Translations under genes and position numbers: made by a program
Notes under the pieces: model-generated
What the model was told of the DNA's origin: nothing
What the model saw: only the letters and a program-made list of their open reading frames with translations
Database searches by the model: none
Source: Certhia americana
Taxonomy: Eukaryota > Chordata > Aves > Passeriformes > Certhiidae
DNA: 64,000 nt
Assembly (NCBI GenBank): GCA_018697195.1
Contig: CM031858.1
Location: 85,393,123 to 85,457,122 of the forward strand
Direction: 5' to 3'
Shown here: positions 11,507 to 25,891 of the stretch, piece after piece
How positions within the stretch are numbered: the first letter of the stretch is position 1
Layout: every line of letters starts with the position of its first letter

Positions 11507-14500
11507 AAGTCAGTGCATTGAATTCAAGAACTTCTAGACATTTTATCCTTGCTCTTCTTGTTCAAATCTTACACCAACACAGTATTGGCTAATGTGAAAT
11601 AAGGAGGTCAATAATATTTATTTCTTAGTAGTACACATAGCCACTTCACTACACTGCCTTTTCTCATATTGACTCTTTTTCCTTGTATGTATTATTGTCT
11701 TTTAATATCTGCCTTCTTAATATTTGTCTGTTAATTTTCTTAATTGTCTTCTGGTTTTTATGTCTTTTCTCTGTATTCAGCTTTATTTATTCCACTTCAA
11801 TTGCTATAATCCCACCTCCATCAGTATTTCCTTAAATATTGTAATCACTTGCCTATCACTTTATTTTCTCTGCTCAACCCACTGTTGGTATCCTTTGTTT
11901 TCTTCTTCTTGACATTAGTTATTTGCTGTTTCAAGAGTGTCCCTTCACCCCTTTGCTCGTTTGAGTCCCTCCCTATATATCTTCACGTGTTGGGCCACCA
12001 TGCTTACTTCAAGCTGTCACCCACAAGGGCAGTAGAAATCTTTCTATTGCCAACAAAAGGACTATCTCAGAAGTCTTCATGTGTATATGGATCTGTATTC
12101 AAGCTAGTACTACACACTAAATTAGACAGAACATTCCTACCATCTGTTCAGAGTAGCTGTAAAGAGTTGCACAGACGCCAGTTTGACTGCACAGCAACAA
12201 ATTTTATTGGTCTTGGTAACCCCAGAGATTATACTACACAGTGAGCACCATCTACTGGCATCCAATTATTTATACATGGATAGAGATAGAAAGCATTTCT
12301 GTACTCTTGAACTGCAAAATATTTCTTTTTTAAAGGATCATTTTTTTTTTGCAGATCTACAATTAGGGGTTTTTTTTTGTTCAGATCACTGCATAGTAAT
12401 AGTTACAATTCTGGCTGGAAGGGAAAAAAACCATTATATTTAAAATACATCATTTTAAATTAATGCAAACACACCTGTAATTTAACACACAATTTGTAGA
12501 TAAATATACAAACACACACATATTATTTGTAATCTTGGCTTTAAACCATCTCCTCTTCACTTTTATCCTAGGAAGCTTACCTAAAGGAAAAAAAAAGGCG
12601 CTTAATCCCACAGTAATGACTGCAGATATTGCAGCATGAATATATTTTATTGATATTCTGAAAATCTCTTAACTACAGAAAGACTCTGAAGAGGTAGAGA
12701 TTTTGAAATAAAAATTTAATTTGGACAACTATTTGGTACATATACATCAAAGAAAGAGCTGGACAGGAGTTTTTTTAACCAGAACAATTTTGTAAGAAAT
12801 GCACTTTTTGCAAGCTCAGAATGTTCTGAAGGAAGGTTTGATTTTCTCCTAAGCCTTATACTTTCTGTGAGTAGAAACCAAAAGATCTGTTATAGAAAAA
12901 TAACCTATTGTATTACGTTTTCTCCTTATTCAAATGACATTACTTTATCCCTTTCAATTAGTATGGCTTAGCATAAACCTGACTTCACCAATTATACTTC
13001 TTTACATAATAGAATGGTAGAATTTCAATTTGATGATGTTTAGGTTTATTTTCAGCTGTTATTGTTTCACTATGCAGACATATTGTTTAATTTTCATTTT
13101 TGCAGTAGGAATATCAAGAGTTTTAGTCCAATTTAACTTATGGAAAAGTTAGGAAATAATCTTATTTAGATCCTGTGCTTTCCATAAATATTGAGGATGC
13201 AGAGAATAAAGAATTCCTTTTCAGTTTCTTGCATAAGGAAGGCTGTCAGGACAATGTCAATACTATACTACTTAACTGAGAGTGCCTAAGAACTTTCCCC
13301 AAGTACAAGTAGCATGGACTAGCTTGTTGGATTTATGGTATTAAAAATTATTATCAAATTATCTTATTCTCCACCACAGGAGTTGCTGCAGGAAGCTGAA
13401 CATTGGGAACGACCCTTGGAGTGATATGAACCTCCAGCTGTGCCAAGAAACTGTTTAGGATTCACTAATTTATATTTAGGGAACATAGGAATAGTTTGAA
13501 GGATTAGAGAGTCATATTTCAGAGCCTAGAAATGCTTGTTGATAAATCTTCTAGAATAGACACAGCCTTAGAGGTTTAAAGTGTGAAACTAATCCTAGTG
13601 ACAAGCTGATTGAGATGTACTTCCCAAAGCTGTATGCTATGCCACAGGAAACCTGGAACCTCATATAACATGCACTAATTGTCTCATTTAAGGCACATAA
13701 GGGATATCCACAGGGGTTTAATTCAGATTTAAGGAAAATATTACATCATTGCGCCTGACATTATGGATATGTATATGGCAATCATCAAATTAATTCAGAG
13801 CAGTGACCCTGGACTTTGTAAATATATATTTCAAAATAAATACATTCAAGGATATTCTCCTGTCTCATGATATTCAACAGTTGAACTGAAAATTTCAATC
13901 TATTTCAGTGTATCATCTAAGTTCAAGAGATAATAATATATATAAAATCTGTTAAAATTCAGGTAATAACATAACTTATCTGGTTTAACTAAAAACTTTT
14001 ACATACTTTTAAATGGATGATAACACTGAAATATACTTAACCTTAAGTTGGACAAATAATTATATGTATTTTAACATAATATATGATCCAGAACAGTAAA
14101 GGCCACAGTTTGGAAATAAAACCACCCAGCACATAAATATAACCACTGCCTAGCTTTCTCAACATTTGTTTCTGTATGAAGACATTATTTCCAGAACAAA
14201 GATTAGGTTTCCACCCTAAATTCCAGTTATCTACTGAACCCTAGAAGAGTTTTGTGGGACAATATGCACAAGGACGTTTGGACTAACCCTGCATTACCTC
14301 TACAGCTGCAGTCTTACAGCTATTCTTCCCCCCTGAATTGAGATAATGAGTTAAGCTTTCATCCTCTCCTGGCATTCTATCCTTACTAAATTTTCCTCAA
14401 CATAAAATATTCTTTTAAGCAAAATATTTTGTTGGTCTAAAAAGCTATTTAATTATACTGCATTATACTAGATGAATGCAAATGAATTATCAAAAATGCT

Positions 14501-16467
14501 ACTGAGATTTAGCAGTGAATTTCTATACAGCTCTATTATTTGTGCCAAAAGTAATGAAGACTTTCCTTTTTCAATGTTAAGTTTACAAAAGGAAAACACA
14601 AATGGGCATATATATTTTCTGCCACACCATACCTTTCCAATTAGCTAGTGAGAATAAACCTTCCTCACACTGATAATTCTTTTGAAGATTCTCTTTCCTT
14701 GCTTCCACATAAGACTGTGTGCTTTTAAATTCATTTGTGCATGCACCCCAAAGCTCTGACAAGGCACATTTAAAAAATTGCAGTAGAATACACATCAATA
14801 TTTAAACGCATTAGATACTCTTGAACTTTTACCTTGAGCAGTTTTTTTGGATTTGCATGAAATTGTATTTCTTTAAAGGCTGAGATGAGACTGGAACATG
14901 AAGATACACACTCTAGAAACAGGCATGCTTAATGCCTACTTTAAGGAATATTTTAGCTAGATAAAAAGTTTCAAGTTCAGGACTTGAACTAAGTGGAATA
15001 TTAGGTGCAAGTGCCTCAGTAAGTGTAACACACACAAGAAGCAAAAAGGAAGCAGAATTATTTCATGAAAGTTTAACCTTCTAAATTCTTTCAAAATGTT
15101 TTGCAGCACTACAATTTTTTAATTTGAAAACTGCATTTTTCAGTTTTCTTTCAAAGTTTCTGAATGAAGAAGAATAAGAGTTTCTGTGAATATGGAAAAT
15201 TCAAATCAGTTGGGCAGCCCTCCACCTGCACCTCAGGGGCACCATTTCCTTAGTTAATCAAGTCCCTTAATGTTCAGGGTTTTTTTACAAAATGCCGGAG
15301 CATCAAGAGGCTAAATTCTACTTGTAACTCCACTGCTTGTCAAAATTATGCAGGCTACTCCTGGCACCTCCTTGTCATTTCTTAATCTACACCTTGTCAT
15401 TTCCACTTGGACTAAAGTGGCTCAGGAAATGCTAGATTTCTGTGGAATGACAGTGTATAAATAATTTTTTAGACATAAAAAAAGCCCCTTGGTATTATCC
15501 ATAAGCTTTGACTGCAAACTTCAATATTACTTGACATAAAATTCTCGTGTAGCTTCACAAAGCAAATAGATATGTAGCATCAGGCATATATTATTAAGAG
15601 GGAGAATGTGACTGGTTTTGTAAAACTGTTTTTTAAAGCTACCATAATTCTAAATCTCGTCCAATTTTTATTGCTGACACACTCAGCAAGAGACTTGTAT
15701 TTCCTGTTGGAAATTATGACTTAGCACCACTACAGGTACTTTTTATACCTCAAGACTGATCACACAGGTTCTAAGTTTTATTTTTAATAAATTAAAGATG
15801 GCTGCTAAGTTAACTTGTACAGCTCAGAAACCCACAGAAGACAGTAACTTGTGAGAAGAATTTATTTCACTAGTGATGCATGCACACGTCTGATGTAGCT
15901 GGGGAAGAATTAATACAAGAACCACAATTAAAACCCCCAGTTATATTAAACAAAGTTGGTGCTTACAACATTGTTAAGCTATGCATAATTCACACTATCA
16001 GGGTTTCTACATGATGACAAAAACTGGCAGCTGTCTAGAATAAAGAACTCAAACAATACATGCCAGATGAATCTAAACTGCAGGTCAAAGTGTAGTAGCA
16101 AGATGTACCATGCCTGAGTGCCCCTTAACCTCTCAGGGTAGGGGCATTAAAAATTAACCTATCACCAGCAATTGTCTCGAGGCTGTAAGCTGGCAATAGT
16201 ATAGTAATAGTATCATCTTATCTTGAAATTGTGCTGTTGGGAGGACAGCGTGACCAGGTAAAGGATTAAAAGTTATCTTCTAAACTGCAAAAATGGAAAC
16301 CTGCCAGAAAAGAGAGATCTTTCTTTCCATTCTAATGTTTTGCTTAAAAAACAGTTATCCTCAGGCTTGTAAATCAGCTAAAGGACCCCTCAGATTATCT
16401 CATGGGAAATGCAGGTCTGTACTCCACAATAAAAATAAATGCATGAAACTAATGAATATCTGAATAC

Positions 16468-16475
16468 ATTATTAC

Positions 16476-16516
<41 letters not shown>
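16468..16516. repeat. (ATT)n trinucleotide microsatellite
   Basis: About sixteen ATT units, interrupted by one ACT near the left end, run from 'attattactatt' to 'attattactag'. Shorter ATT tracts occur at 39381-39402 and 42203-42260. Confidence 0.92.
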
Positions 16517-16517
<1 letters not shown>

Positions 16518-17979
16518 TAGTCTGATTCTGTGTAACATGAAATTCAAATTTACATATTTTATCTACAGGTCTCTATCTCACTGTGGAAGCTGGATGCAGA
16601 ACAAGTTTATTAGCTAGACTGGTCAATTTGTTTGTAGATGCAGGACAGTTCTCCATAGCTTTACTAACTACTATGCAGCACTTAGGATCAAAGGGCTTTC
16701 ATTATATTCACAATACACATTATCTCAGCATTCGAAATTGTCCCTGATACTCAGTCTTCTTATTTTCACCTCTCTCCATTTTGTAACAAACTCTGTTTGT
16801 TAATTTTTTTTTGCTTCAAGCTTTGGTAGCTATTTGGTATATGTGGCTGTTCTCAGCCAAATGCTGCTAATACTCTCTGTAACCAAATTTCTGTGCTAAA
16901 GTGAGCTTCACACATTTTGGACTGAAATTTGTCATTGTTAGGAGTGAATTTTGAAAGTAATTTGAGCCTGTAATGCTATTAGAACACCAGGGCAATTAGA
17001 AGTCTAATTAACTCCGATGATTTGTGACTTAGATCTTAGGGATACAACTTTTTCTAAATGGAAAGGATAAGACTTCAAAGTTTTTTTTTTTTACTTCAGC
17101 CTCTCACTGTCCAGGTGGACAGATTGAACTTTTTTGAGCAACCACAAGTATCCAGCTGTCAGGTAATCTTTTCTTAATGAAAACTTATACATTAAAATAA
17201 GTATGCAAATCACTTCTATATGTCAAATTAGACAATTAGACAAGGCAAAACCCCACAGTATACATTTATAACGTGCATTTACTTGAGTGCGAAAGAAGAA
17301 ACCTGAATTCACATTATAGATGTGTTTTCTGAAAAAGCTTCCTACCATAAGTGCAGCTGCTGTTTAAACAGGTTTTAGAATAAATATCAAATTAAACTGT
17401 CTTTGTTATCACAATAATGTACAAGGTTTAAGAGAATACAGGACTTTTGACAGAACTTTGAAAGAAATCAGAAAATAAGGCTTGCTTAAAAGTGATGACA
17501 TAGAGGTATAGGTAGGCTCCCCATTGGTGATGTTAGCCAGAATCTAAGATACTTGAAAAATATGAAGGAAGGTCATAAGCAAATGGATGAATCCAGAATA
17601 AATTATAGCATGTGCAATCCTACTACATACTAAGCAAAACAGAAGAGATGGAACAAATCAATCTGTCTTTAAGATTGAAACTAATTTACTCACTCTTAAT
17701 TAGGTGATTGGATATAAGAACCTAGGGAAATTTGCTTGAGGAACCTCACATGTAAAGACCATAGCACTAGCCAAAATTTAATTACTTCTGTAGTACAAAT
17801 TCTAAGAAATCATAACTGCACTCCAATGCATATTTGGAAATGATAGCACATCTTTCGAAGAGTGCAAGTGCAACATCGGTAGAAGAAAAAAAAAAAAAAA
17901 TCAAAGCTCAAAATGCAAATTTTTCGTTCAAAAATCTCTCCAACTATGTCCTATTTCAATCATTGGTAGAGAAGATCAG

Positions 17980-18216
17980 ACCCTGACCCAGGTGCAGGAC
18001 CTTGCACTTGCCCTTGTAGAACTTCATGAGATTTGCATGGGACCTTCTCTGAAGCCTGCGTAGGTCCCTCTGGTTGGCATTCCTCTCCACTAATATGTCA
18101 AGCACACCACACAGCTTGGAGTAATTGTGAAACTTGCTGAGGGTGCACTCAATCCCACTGTCCACTTTGCTGACAAAATTGTTTAGCGGTCCTGATACTA
18201 ATCCCTGAGACACAGG
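17980..18216 (-). mobile_element. CR1 LINE internal fragment
   Basis: The + strand carries the reverse complement of a CR1 internal segment with well-known blocks in order: 'acccaggtgcaggaccttgc', 'cacttgcccttgtagaactt', 'ggtccctctggttggcat', 'acaccacacagcttgg', 'aacttgctgagggtgcactc' and 'cctgatactaatccctgaga'. Neither the CR1 3' terminus nor a 5' start is present, so both ends are lost. The 85-codon minus-strand frame lies in the sense direction of the element and is a decayed piece of it. Confidence 0.85.
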
Positions 18217-19479
18217 ATTTCCTCTCTATGTATGTATTTAAGACGACAGTTTATTGAGAGATGTAAAACTGTTTTAACCCTTAGTATTCACCAGCTCAAT
18301 GGGTTTCATGTTTTTGGCTCCACTGGCATCACTCATAGCAGCAGAGCTATAACAGAGGAGCACAAAGTGTGTGTGAATAGAGAAGATAAATCCCCTTTCC
18401 CTGCTTGCAGCTTTCTTTTCTCATCACATCATTCAGCTGAACTCTGGTTCCAGGCAACACACACTTGTCTATGACTAAGGCAAAGAGCCCAAGCTCCATC
18501 TCCACTGCTTCCAGCAAACTTGTACTTTATGACAAAACTACGTTTACCCAAATCTTGAGCAGAGGGAGCACAAGGAATTTTATTGACAGGTGCTTTTTAG
18601 GCTGTTTGCAGGTTTACTGATGACTGTGGACAGACTTTCTGTAAAAGACTGAAAGGCTTCTAAAAGAGGAAAGCCCCAGAGATATTTGAATTAAAAATTC
18701 TAATTTTTTAAATAGAGAAAGCACCAAGCAATGTGGGTAAACAAGAGGGTTGACAAGTACTCCACAGTGTAGCCTTGGAGGGAAGGCCTTTATCACAGTC
18801 AATTCAGGGATTTTTTTTCAAATTTGAAGCCACTTGGATAGCTCATGCCACCTCTAGTCTGACTCAGTTCCCAGTCAAGAAAAGTTTTTTTATATCCATA
18901 AGGTTCAGGCTTCAAGCTGCAAATAGAAATTCTCCTCTAGCTTTACCCTCTCAATTCTTAAGTACTTTGCATATTGAGCAAGCTCAATAGCCTCTAAAAG
19001 AAGAGTGAGTTTTCATCTCCTTCCAGGGGACATTAATGAATTCTCTAAAAGAAATAGGAGCAAACAAAACCAAAGGGATAATAGGATCATAAGCCATGTT
19101 TAACATGAGCCCTGTCCCTATATACTCCTGCACAGTATCAATTCATAATTAAACTCCTGGGTTGGAGCAGTATCTATTACTGGTAGATCTGAAAAACTCT
19201 TTAGTACTGTATTTTCTTCTTGCCATGTACCAAAATAGGATGGACTGTGTCATGTAAATTCTGATTCTTTCCCTATTTCCATCTCCTTCAAGTGTTGAGT
19301 GCTTCACACTAAGTGGCATTCTTTTCCTGAACAGCACTGTCAAACCTTTTAGCTTCCACAAGTACTGTAATCCCATTTTATAGATGGAAAGCCTGTTTTG
19401 AGACACTGGAACACCTTTCCATCCCTCAGGATAAATTCCTCAATCTTTTACCCCAAACAGGATACATTCTTGTCCATGA
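18217..19479. other. Unique DNA, nothing recognised
   Basis: Short frames occur on both strands, none family-like. I see no repeat boundaries, terminal repeats or poly(A) tails. Confidence 0.55.
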
Positions 19480-20413
19480 GTTCCTAAGTGGCTGACAAGG
19501 GGTACCCTCACTGGTATCTTGACCAGACAACAGAGTAAGCTTGTATGTCAGAGCCTGAATAAACAGCCCCATCTTGCTCAGACTATGTGCAGAAGTACCA
19601 GGTAGAAAATGCTGTCTTGAACACAGCCTAATTTAAGGTCAATGACAGAGCTCTTGCTTAAGCAGGTACAAGTTCAAGCAAGGTGGCAAAGGTGGTGAGT
19701 ACAGGTGGTGTGTGCCAGGCAGGAGATGAAACAGCTCAGCACCAGAGCAGCTCAGCTGCTCAGGACTGAGCACTGCTGGGATAGAGCAGCATAACACTGC
19801 CAGTGCTTCCAAACAGGAGGTCTGTCTCTCAGCATAAGATTCCTCCTTCCTCTGGTTCTAACAGGGAAACAGTCTCAGAGTTGAGGAGCACAGACAGGCT
19901 GGTGTCTGCTAACGAAAGAGGAATATTGTCAGTCAGTTCCTGGCCTCAGTTGGCAGTGCTGCTTTGTCCATGGGCAGAAATTAAGTTGCTCCAGCACTGC
20001 TCTTCTTTGTTGCTGGGAAGGCCACACAAGGAGCTGCAGTTTCAACTAGAGCTCAGCCATGAGCAATCTGTTCCCAGGCCTGGAACAACAATGTAGCCCT
20101 GATACACATCAACTACCACTTGCTTCCCATCTGAGGATGCTGGCAATACCTTCTGCTCTGTCTCCAAGACCTCTTTGTCCACTCTGCAGATCAGGACAAG
20201 GCACACTTCTGACCTTTCCTTCTTGGAGCAGGCCAGTGGCCGCACAAAGCCTAAATGCCCCCTGACTCCAGAGAGGTCTACCTCTGTGTTCCTGGGTAAA
20301 GCAATGAGTAGGTCAGTCACCAGAAACTGTAACACATCTGACCAGGTCATACCCTGTTTCTGCTCTTCACCCTGAATCTCTAGTGTCTGTGGCACTGTAT
20401 AGTCAGATAGCAC
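19480..20413. other. GC-richer patch with a 123-codon minus frame
   Basis: Base composition is visibly richer in G+C than the surroundings, with repeated 'cagctcag' and 'gagcagc' words around 19725-19790. On the minus strand 20042-20413 is open for 123 codons. Its conceptual product includes DVLQFLVTDLLIALP and DGKQVVVDVYQGYIVVPG. I do not recognise a family. On the plus strand 19803-20096 is open for 97 codons. The composition resembles old retroviral or retroposed DNA elsewhere in bird genomes, but I see no LTR termini, poly(A) tail or target duplication. Confidence 0.3.
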
Positions 20414-21229
20414 ATGTATTTCCAGTGATGATTAAACCTTTTTCATAAGGCACCAGCATGACTGACAATTATAAATCCTATTATAAGGATTCAGCAAGAG
20501 ATAAAAATCTGTGAAACCACAGACCTTCTTGAAGATATGCAGCTCTACGCTTTTCAAAATTTTCACAATACAAGCTTCAATCACTGCAATTCATTTGAAA
20601 GTACTGTGTTTGAGTGATGATTATTTTACCCACTTGAAGAGCTGACCAAAAAAAGTTCAACTTATTTATTGTTAAAAATGTCATTGTGACAAAAACCTTG
20701 CATACTTGCATACATAGAAACATGTAATTCAATAACCAAATTCGTAGAAGGATTTCTTTAGTCACCTGTAAAATTCTCCTCCATAGGTAAAAAGAGGAGA
20801 TTAAATTGCATGACACAATCCTGTCTACAAATTCTGAGACATGAATAATGTCTAACTTTACATTATTGTTCAGAATCAGTACAATACTACTGAAGATTCA
20901 TGAATACCTTACCCTTCTTTCGCTCCAACACTTATTTTTTCAATTTAACCACAAAATCTTTTTAAAAAAATTGTTTCCAGCAACTTCAATTAAGAAATAA
21001 GAATCATATATATATATATATAAAATAATAGATACATTATATATTATATATACACTATTTCTATATCTATAAAATTTATAGATTGTATGAGAACTTATTT
21101 CTGTTTCTCCATGTGAAGAATAAAGTGAAATATGCCACACGTGTTTAATTCATATGGTATGGATGTATTAGGAAAGAGTGACCTTGCAGACATTCAAGAA
21201 ATTTGCATTTAAACAATAATGCACAAAAT

Positions 21230-21267
21230 TAATAACATAATGAAACACTAATAACATAATGAAATAC
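21230..21267. repeat. 19-bp direct tandem duplication
   Basis: TAATAACATAATGAAACAC is followed directly by TAATAACATAATGAAATAC. The two 19-bp units differ at one base. Confidence 0.9.
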
Positions 21268-24200
21268 TTATAATAAATTTCAAATCTATCTAATTCCAAA
21301 ATTATTTAATATCTTTTCCTCTGTCTTTCCCTTACAATTTTAAAAGTTCTCTCATTCTCCCAGATTTCATAAGCTTTGTTTAATTGATTTTGTAGGCAGA
21401 TATTACAGAATTATTACAGGGAAATTCCTTCTAGAAGAGGTGTACATAACCAAAAAAAATGACTTTGCCATTTTGATTGAAATAATGTTGTAAGTGCACA
21501 GCTATTGCCTCTGGCTAACAAACAGCACTAGTAAAGAAAAAGCTGCATGTTGCCAAGACACGAATCAGGATTCTTCTAAGTATGACAACATTTTAAGCTC
21601 ATGATCCAAAGAATTTCAATATAACTCTCCTATTAAATTCAACTGAATAGGAAACAATTTTGTTATTAGAAAAATTGTATTCATGTCTAATACTTGAGCT
21701 AAACACATACTTACCTTCAGCTAAGTTAGCTCCCAGCACAATACTCACGAATTTTATGATTATTCCTCATGAATTCCTTATTTTATCATTATTTCTCATG
21801 AATTTTATAACTGGAGAAATAAAGTGCATTTGTGTTTTAGACTTGAAACTTACATAATATTAAAATAAACCCCTTTCCATAAATAACATCAATTTTAAAG
21901 TCACTTATGCAAAATATTTAGTTTTCAAACACTTGTTCTTTTTATTACTGCACTAGTAACAATAGTCAGAACAATATCAGATATTATACAATTGCAATAA
22001 TGTAAAAAAACCTTATGTAGGGGATTTGTGAATCAAGTATACAGAACAACATTTTCCGTATGAATTTTATGGCAGCATTTCATGACAAATCTTGCTGAGA
22101 AGTAATTGTGACAGAAGGAAGGTAATGAAAGATACTTTTCTGTTCTGGCAAACCAATAAAAGGGTAGAGATAGTGAAACAGCATATTGTGTTAATGAAGT
22201 CTAAGACTAGAAAGAAAATAGGCTTAATAGATGTAACAGATATGTCTATATAATTTTGTACAAGGATAATCAAGAATAAAGTGCTAATGCAGTAGTAGTA
22301 ATATGATGCAAAATATTAGTGCCAGACCAAAATATGATCTGAGAGTGCTTATGCTATCAAAGAGACTAGTACTGGAATTGAGAGAGTTTAAATTCACAAA
22401 ATACTGATGTAATTTCCTCACCAGTTTATCATAGGGACAAATTCCTAGAAGGATGTAACAACTGATTGTTAATTGCCTTTGACAAAATTTTTATCACAAG
22501 CTTGACAGATAAATAATACAAGCCAGAAGGACAGGTCAAGAGAATTGACCCTGTAATTGTGATTTATTCCATGAGAGAAACTCCAATAAAAAGAATTATC
22601 TCTGTAATCCAGGGTCTCAATCACATAAAGTAAAAAACTAGGAGACTAAGTCAATGATGTGAGCTGACAAAGAAAGAAAGGATCCTCAGGAATCAAGGAA
22701 ATCAGAGCTGAGTTTTTCTCTTTTTTTAACTTTACATTAACAGATAGGCACAAATCTGCTGGGTTAGCATGGCTGCTAATGGGGGAGAGGAAAACAATAT
22801 AAACTTCTAGAAACAAACATTTTAAATAAACTATTTCTAAGCAAAAGTGTCAACCTGAAACTCGCACAGAAAAGATGAATTTGCTAAAGTCCACACCAGC
22901 AAACTAGAATCATTTCCAAGTACCACTGTCAGATAAGAAAAAACACATTACACCTGAACTTGGAGAAGCATAGGAAAAACTGTAATGTGAGATTTTGGAA
23001 TCTTTTACCTAAACAGTGTATTCATCAGGCCCATATCTGAGGAATGTCAATATATGTTGTGTCATTGTCTGTACTCTGCACTGCCCAGTAGTGTCTGACC
23101 GGCAATTTCAGTGACTCCTTGCTGAATCTCTTTGCTGGACATACCCAGCCAGTCAGCTGGAACTACTCTTTAACTTTCTGTGAGACATCAAACCCATATA
23201 TTTTGGGAACAGAAGCTATAGTCTCTATTCCCATCTCTGATGATGGACTTTCAACTGTCCAGGGGTTCTGAAAGGCTTAACTTGTCCATTGTTTATTCTC
23301 AGTACAGCTGGCTCATACACAATTGAAATAATTTTACAACAATATTCTGCAATGTCTAAGATTTCCCTTCGATGTAATATGCAATAATATTAAAGGATTT
23401 TTCCCCTTCTTTCTTCCAGTATTTATAAATAGTCTATATATCTAGGCAAAATAGATGAACATTTGATTGTGACTTATATCTTTTCTTTCCCTCTCATTCT
23501 TCTGAGATTACTTTTTTTCCTATTAAAAATTCCAGGAGTCTCAAACTCTGACAGTCACCTTTGGCTAGTATTTAATTTTTTTTGAACATTCACAAGCTAA
23601 AATTTTATTGTTTTGGTTTCATTTTAATTTGTTTCAAACTTGAGGAAGTATGGCATTTTTATATTTACTTTGTCATCTTGTATCATATTAAAAAAAAAAA
23701 AAAACAAACCCAAACATATTCAATAGACTAATAGAAGAAATGGCATTGCAGCTACATGTCCCCAGGTTTGACCAATAGTGAAGATGACAGTAAATTCATG
23801 CAAAATTGCACTTCATATACTACCCATATGTGGATACACCTACATACACAGCTGGACGTGCAGCAAATGTTACTTTAGCACAACACACAGGAGGAAAAAA
23901 GTAACATACCCACAAATGTGAACATTACAGATGGGCCAGTCCTATTCCTCCTCTCCATCTGTGCAATACTGAAGTCAGCTACTGCACAAAAATGAGCAGA
24001 CAATATGCATCACTGCAGAGGCTGAGTGATTGAGCCTTAGGACTCAAGTCACCAGCAGCCTTAGACACTCAAGTCCATCCAGTACCTCCATCACAGATAT
24101 CTTGAGTCTCCCTGGCCACCCCCACCAGGACATACAAGAACCTGAAATTTGCAGCCCCACTGCAGCTGATGGTATTTTTGATTTGTTGTCATTACATGCA

Positions 24201-25355
24201 CATATGTACAGAGTACATGTACACTCCCTTCCCTCAACAATTCTCTCCAGTAAGTTTTCCAGACTTTCCAGATGATTTTTGCCATTGCTAACCTTTAGAT
24301 CCCCCTGTCTTTCTGGGTGCTGTTTTGGATTTATGGTCCCTGCAGCTGCTAACTCTCAGGTCTGTCTCTCATTATTTCACTAGTGCTGCACAAACCCAGA
24401 ATATTCCTCTCAGAAAAAGAATAGGATTTAAAAATAAGAGATGACACAGTAAAATCACAACCACAGGGTATAAGTGGTTAAATTTGTTGGCTAGCCATCT
24501 GCTTACAGCAAGTGGCAGTAACATTTTCTTCTCTGCCTTTTCATATTCTTGTTCATGTGCATGTTTTCATGTGCTTGTTCCTTCTTGATATGCCTTTAGT
24601 TGTCCCTTTCCCTGCCTTTGTTCCCCCACTTAAGAACTCCATATTCAGCTTCCTACTTAAGATATCCTCTAGTGAATTTCACACATTCCCCAGATCTCTT
24701 TCTGCCCCAGACTGTAGTCTTCAAGGCATTCCAGGAAAGAAGTTTCTTTGATGGAATCCTCTTGGTGGGTCACTGTGGGGCTGACTGTTCTGCTGTGATA
24801 GCCTTAGGATAAAGGTACAGGCATTCCTTCTAATGTGTCTGATCATCTGATTCTCAATGAGTCTTCTTCTTTGTTCATTATGACCAGACACTAGACATAC
24901 AACCTAATAAAAGCTGAAAGAATTTTAAACTGATTGTACAATTGCAAATATCAGTCAGAGAATTACTGAGAGAAAGAAAGCCTTTGTCTTCAGAGAGAAG
25001 TCGAAATGTAAATACCAAAAAATCTGTTTTCATTTGAAGTATAAGAAGTAAAATTTTTCAGGTTTTCCTTGAACTATCAAACCCAGGTATTGCCTGGCCT
25101 AGATTAATAAGAAAAATAGCAAGCAAAACCTACTAGAGTTTGATTTTTTTTCTCAACAAAAATGTAATTAAGTTTATTTAGGTGAAGCTTATTTAAAGGA
25201 AATTTGCACTCACATCCCTTTCTGTCATTCAAGGAAGTTCAACACTCAAAAGCAAAAAATGAGGCTACTTGTCCCACAGAAAGAAAATTGCTGGAACAAG
25301 CAATAACTAAGCATACAGTCCCTTTTACACACTTTTTAAAGCCACTGGCCAGTTT

Positions 25356-25377
25356 AAAAAAAAAAAAAAAAAAAAAA
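25356..25377. repeat. Poly(A) run, 22 bases
   Basis: An uninterrupted A run is flanked by CCAGTTT and TTTAAGACGG. The sequence to its left is not a retroposon I recognise. Confidence 0.9.
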
Positions 25378-25622
25378 TTTAAGACGGTAATATTATCCAC
25401 GATAGAAATTATCCTAAGTCATGTGGCATCTGTACATGCACTGAGTCCCATTTCAGAGGGAAAGGGGACACTGTTCTGGTTATCACTACTTAAGTAGGTG
25501 GAGGATGCAGGGAGAGGCTACTCTTTCCTCATCCACTTTTACGTTCCTGACAACTTCCCCACTGTGCTATTTTTGTCCTTTGAGATGTAGGCCAGCAACT
25601 GAAGTAAGAACTTTATGCAGAT

Positions 25623-25843
25623 GATAGAGTCATAAAAGGTTTGTCTGAAAAGGGTCTCTGGAGGTCACCTAATTTGATTTCTACTTGAAGAGAAACCTTC
25701 CACAGAACTAGGTTAGATCAGCCTCCTAAAGCCTTGGAAATCTCCAAGGAGGTTCCATGACACCTCTAGGTAAACTGACACAACGCTATGCTTATATATA
25801 TACACACACACACACACACACCTATAAATAAATATAGATAGAC

Positions 25844-25891
<48 letters not shown>

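Larger units (their letters stand above)
9835..17979. other. Unique AT-rich DNA
   Basis: No gene or element recognised across about 8 kb. It holds a 14-bp tandem duplication (10321-10348), the longest open frame outside a repeat (10946-11506, minus), and an ATT microsatellite (16468-16516). A weak GC rise covers about 10940-11460. The rest is AT-rich with short homopolymers, including an A run at about 17886-17900. Confidence 0.6.
20414..25622. other. Unique AT-rich DNA with simple repeats
   Basis: No gene seen. It holds a TA tract (about 21006-21022), a 19-bp tandem duplication (21230-21267), a 15-base A run (23690-23704) and a 22-base A run (25356-25377). Two near-copies of TTATTTCTCATGAATTTTAT-like sequence lie at about 21757-21810. 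Confidence 0.6.

Noticed and set aside
17213..17220. Octamer ATGCAAAT (also at 48766-48773)
   Set aside because: An 8-base AT-rich word is expected several times by chance in 64 kb; nothing nearby supports a promoter or enhancer.
25798..25890. Regular repeats that might suggest a CRISPR array or satellite
   Set aside because: They are simple CA and GATA units without spacers; this is an ordinary microsatellite in vertebrate-like DNA.
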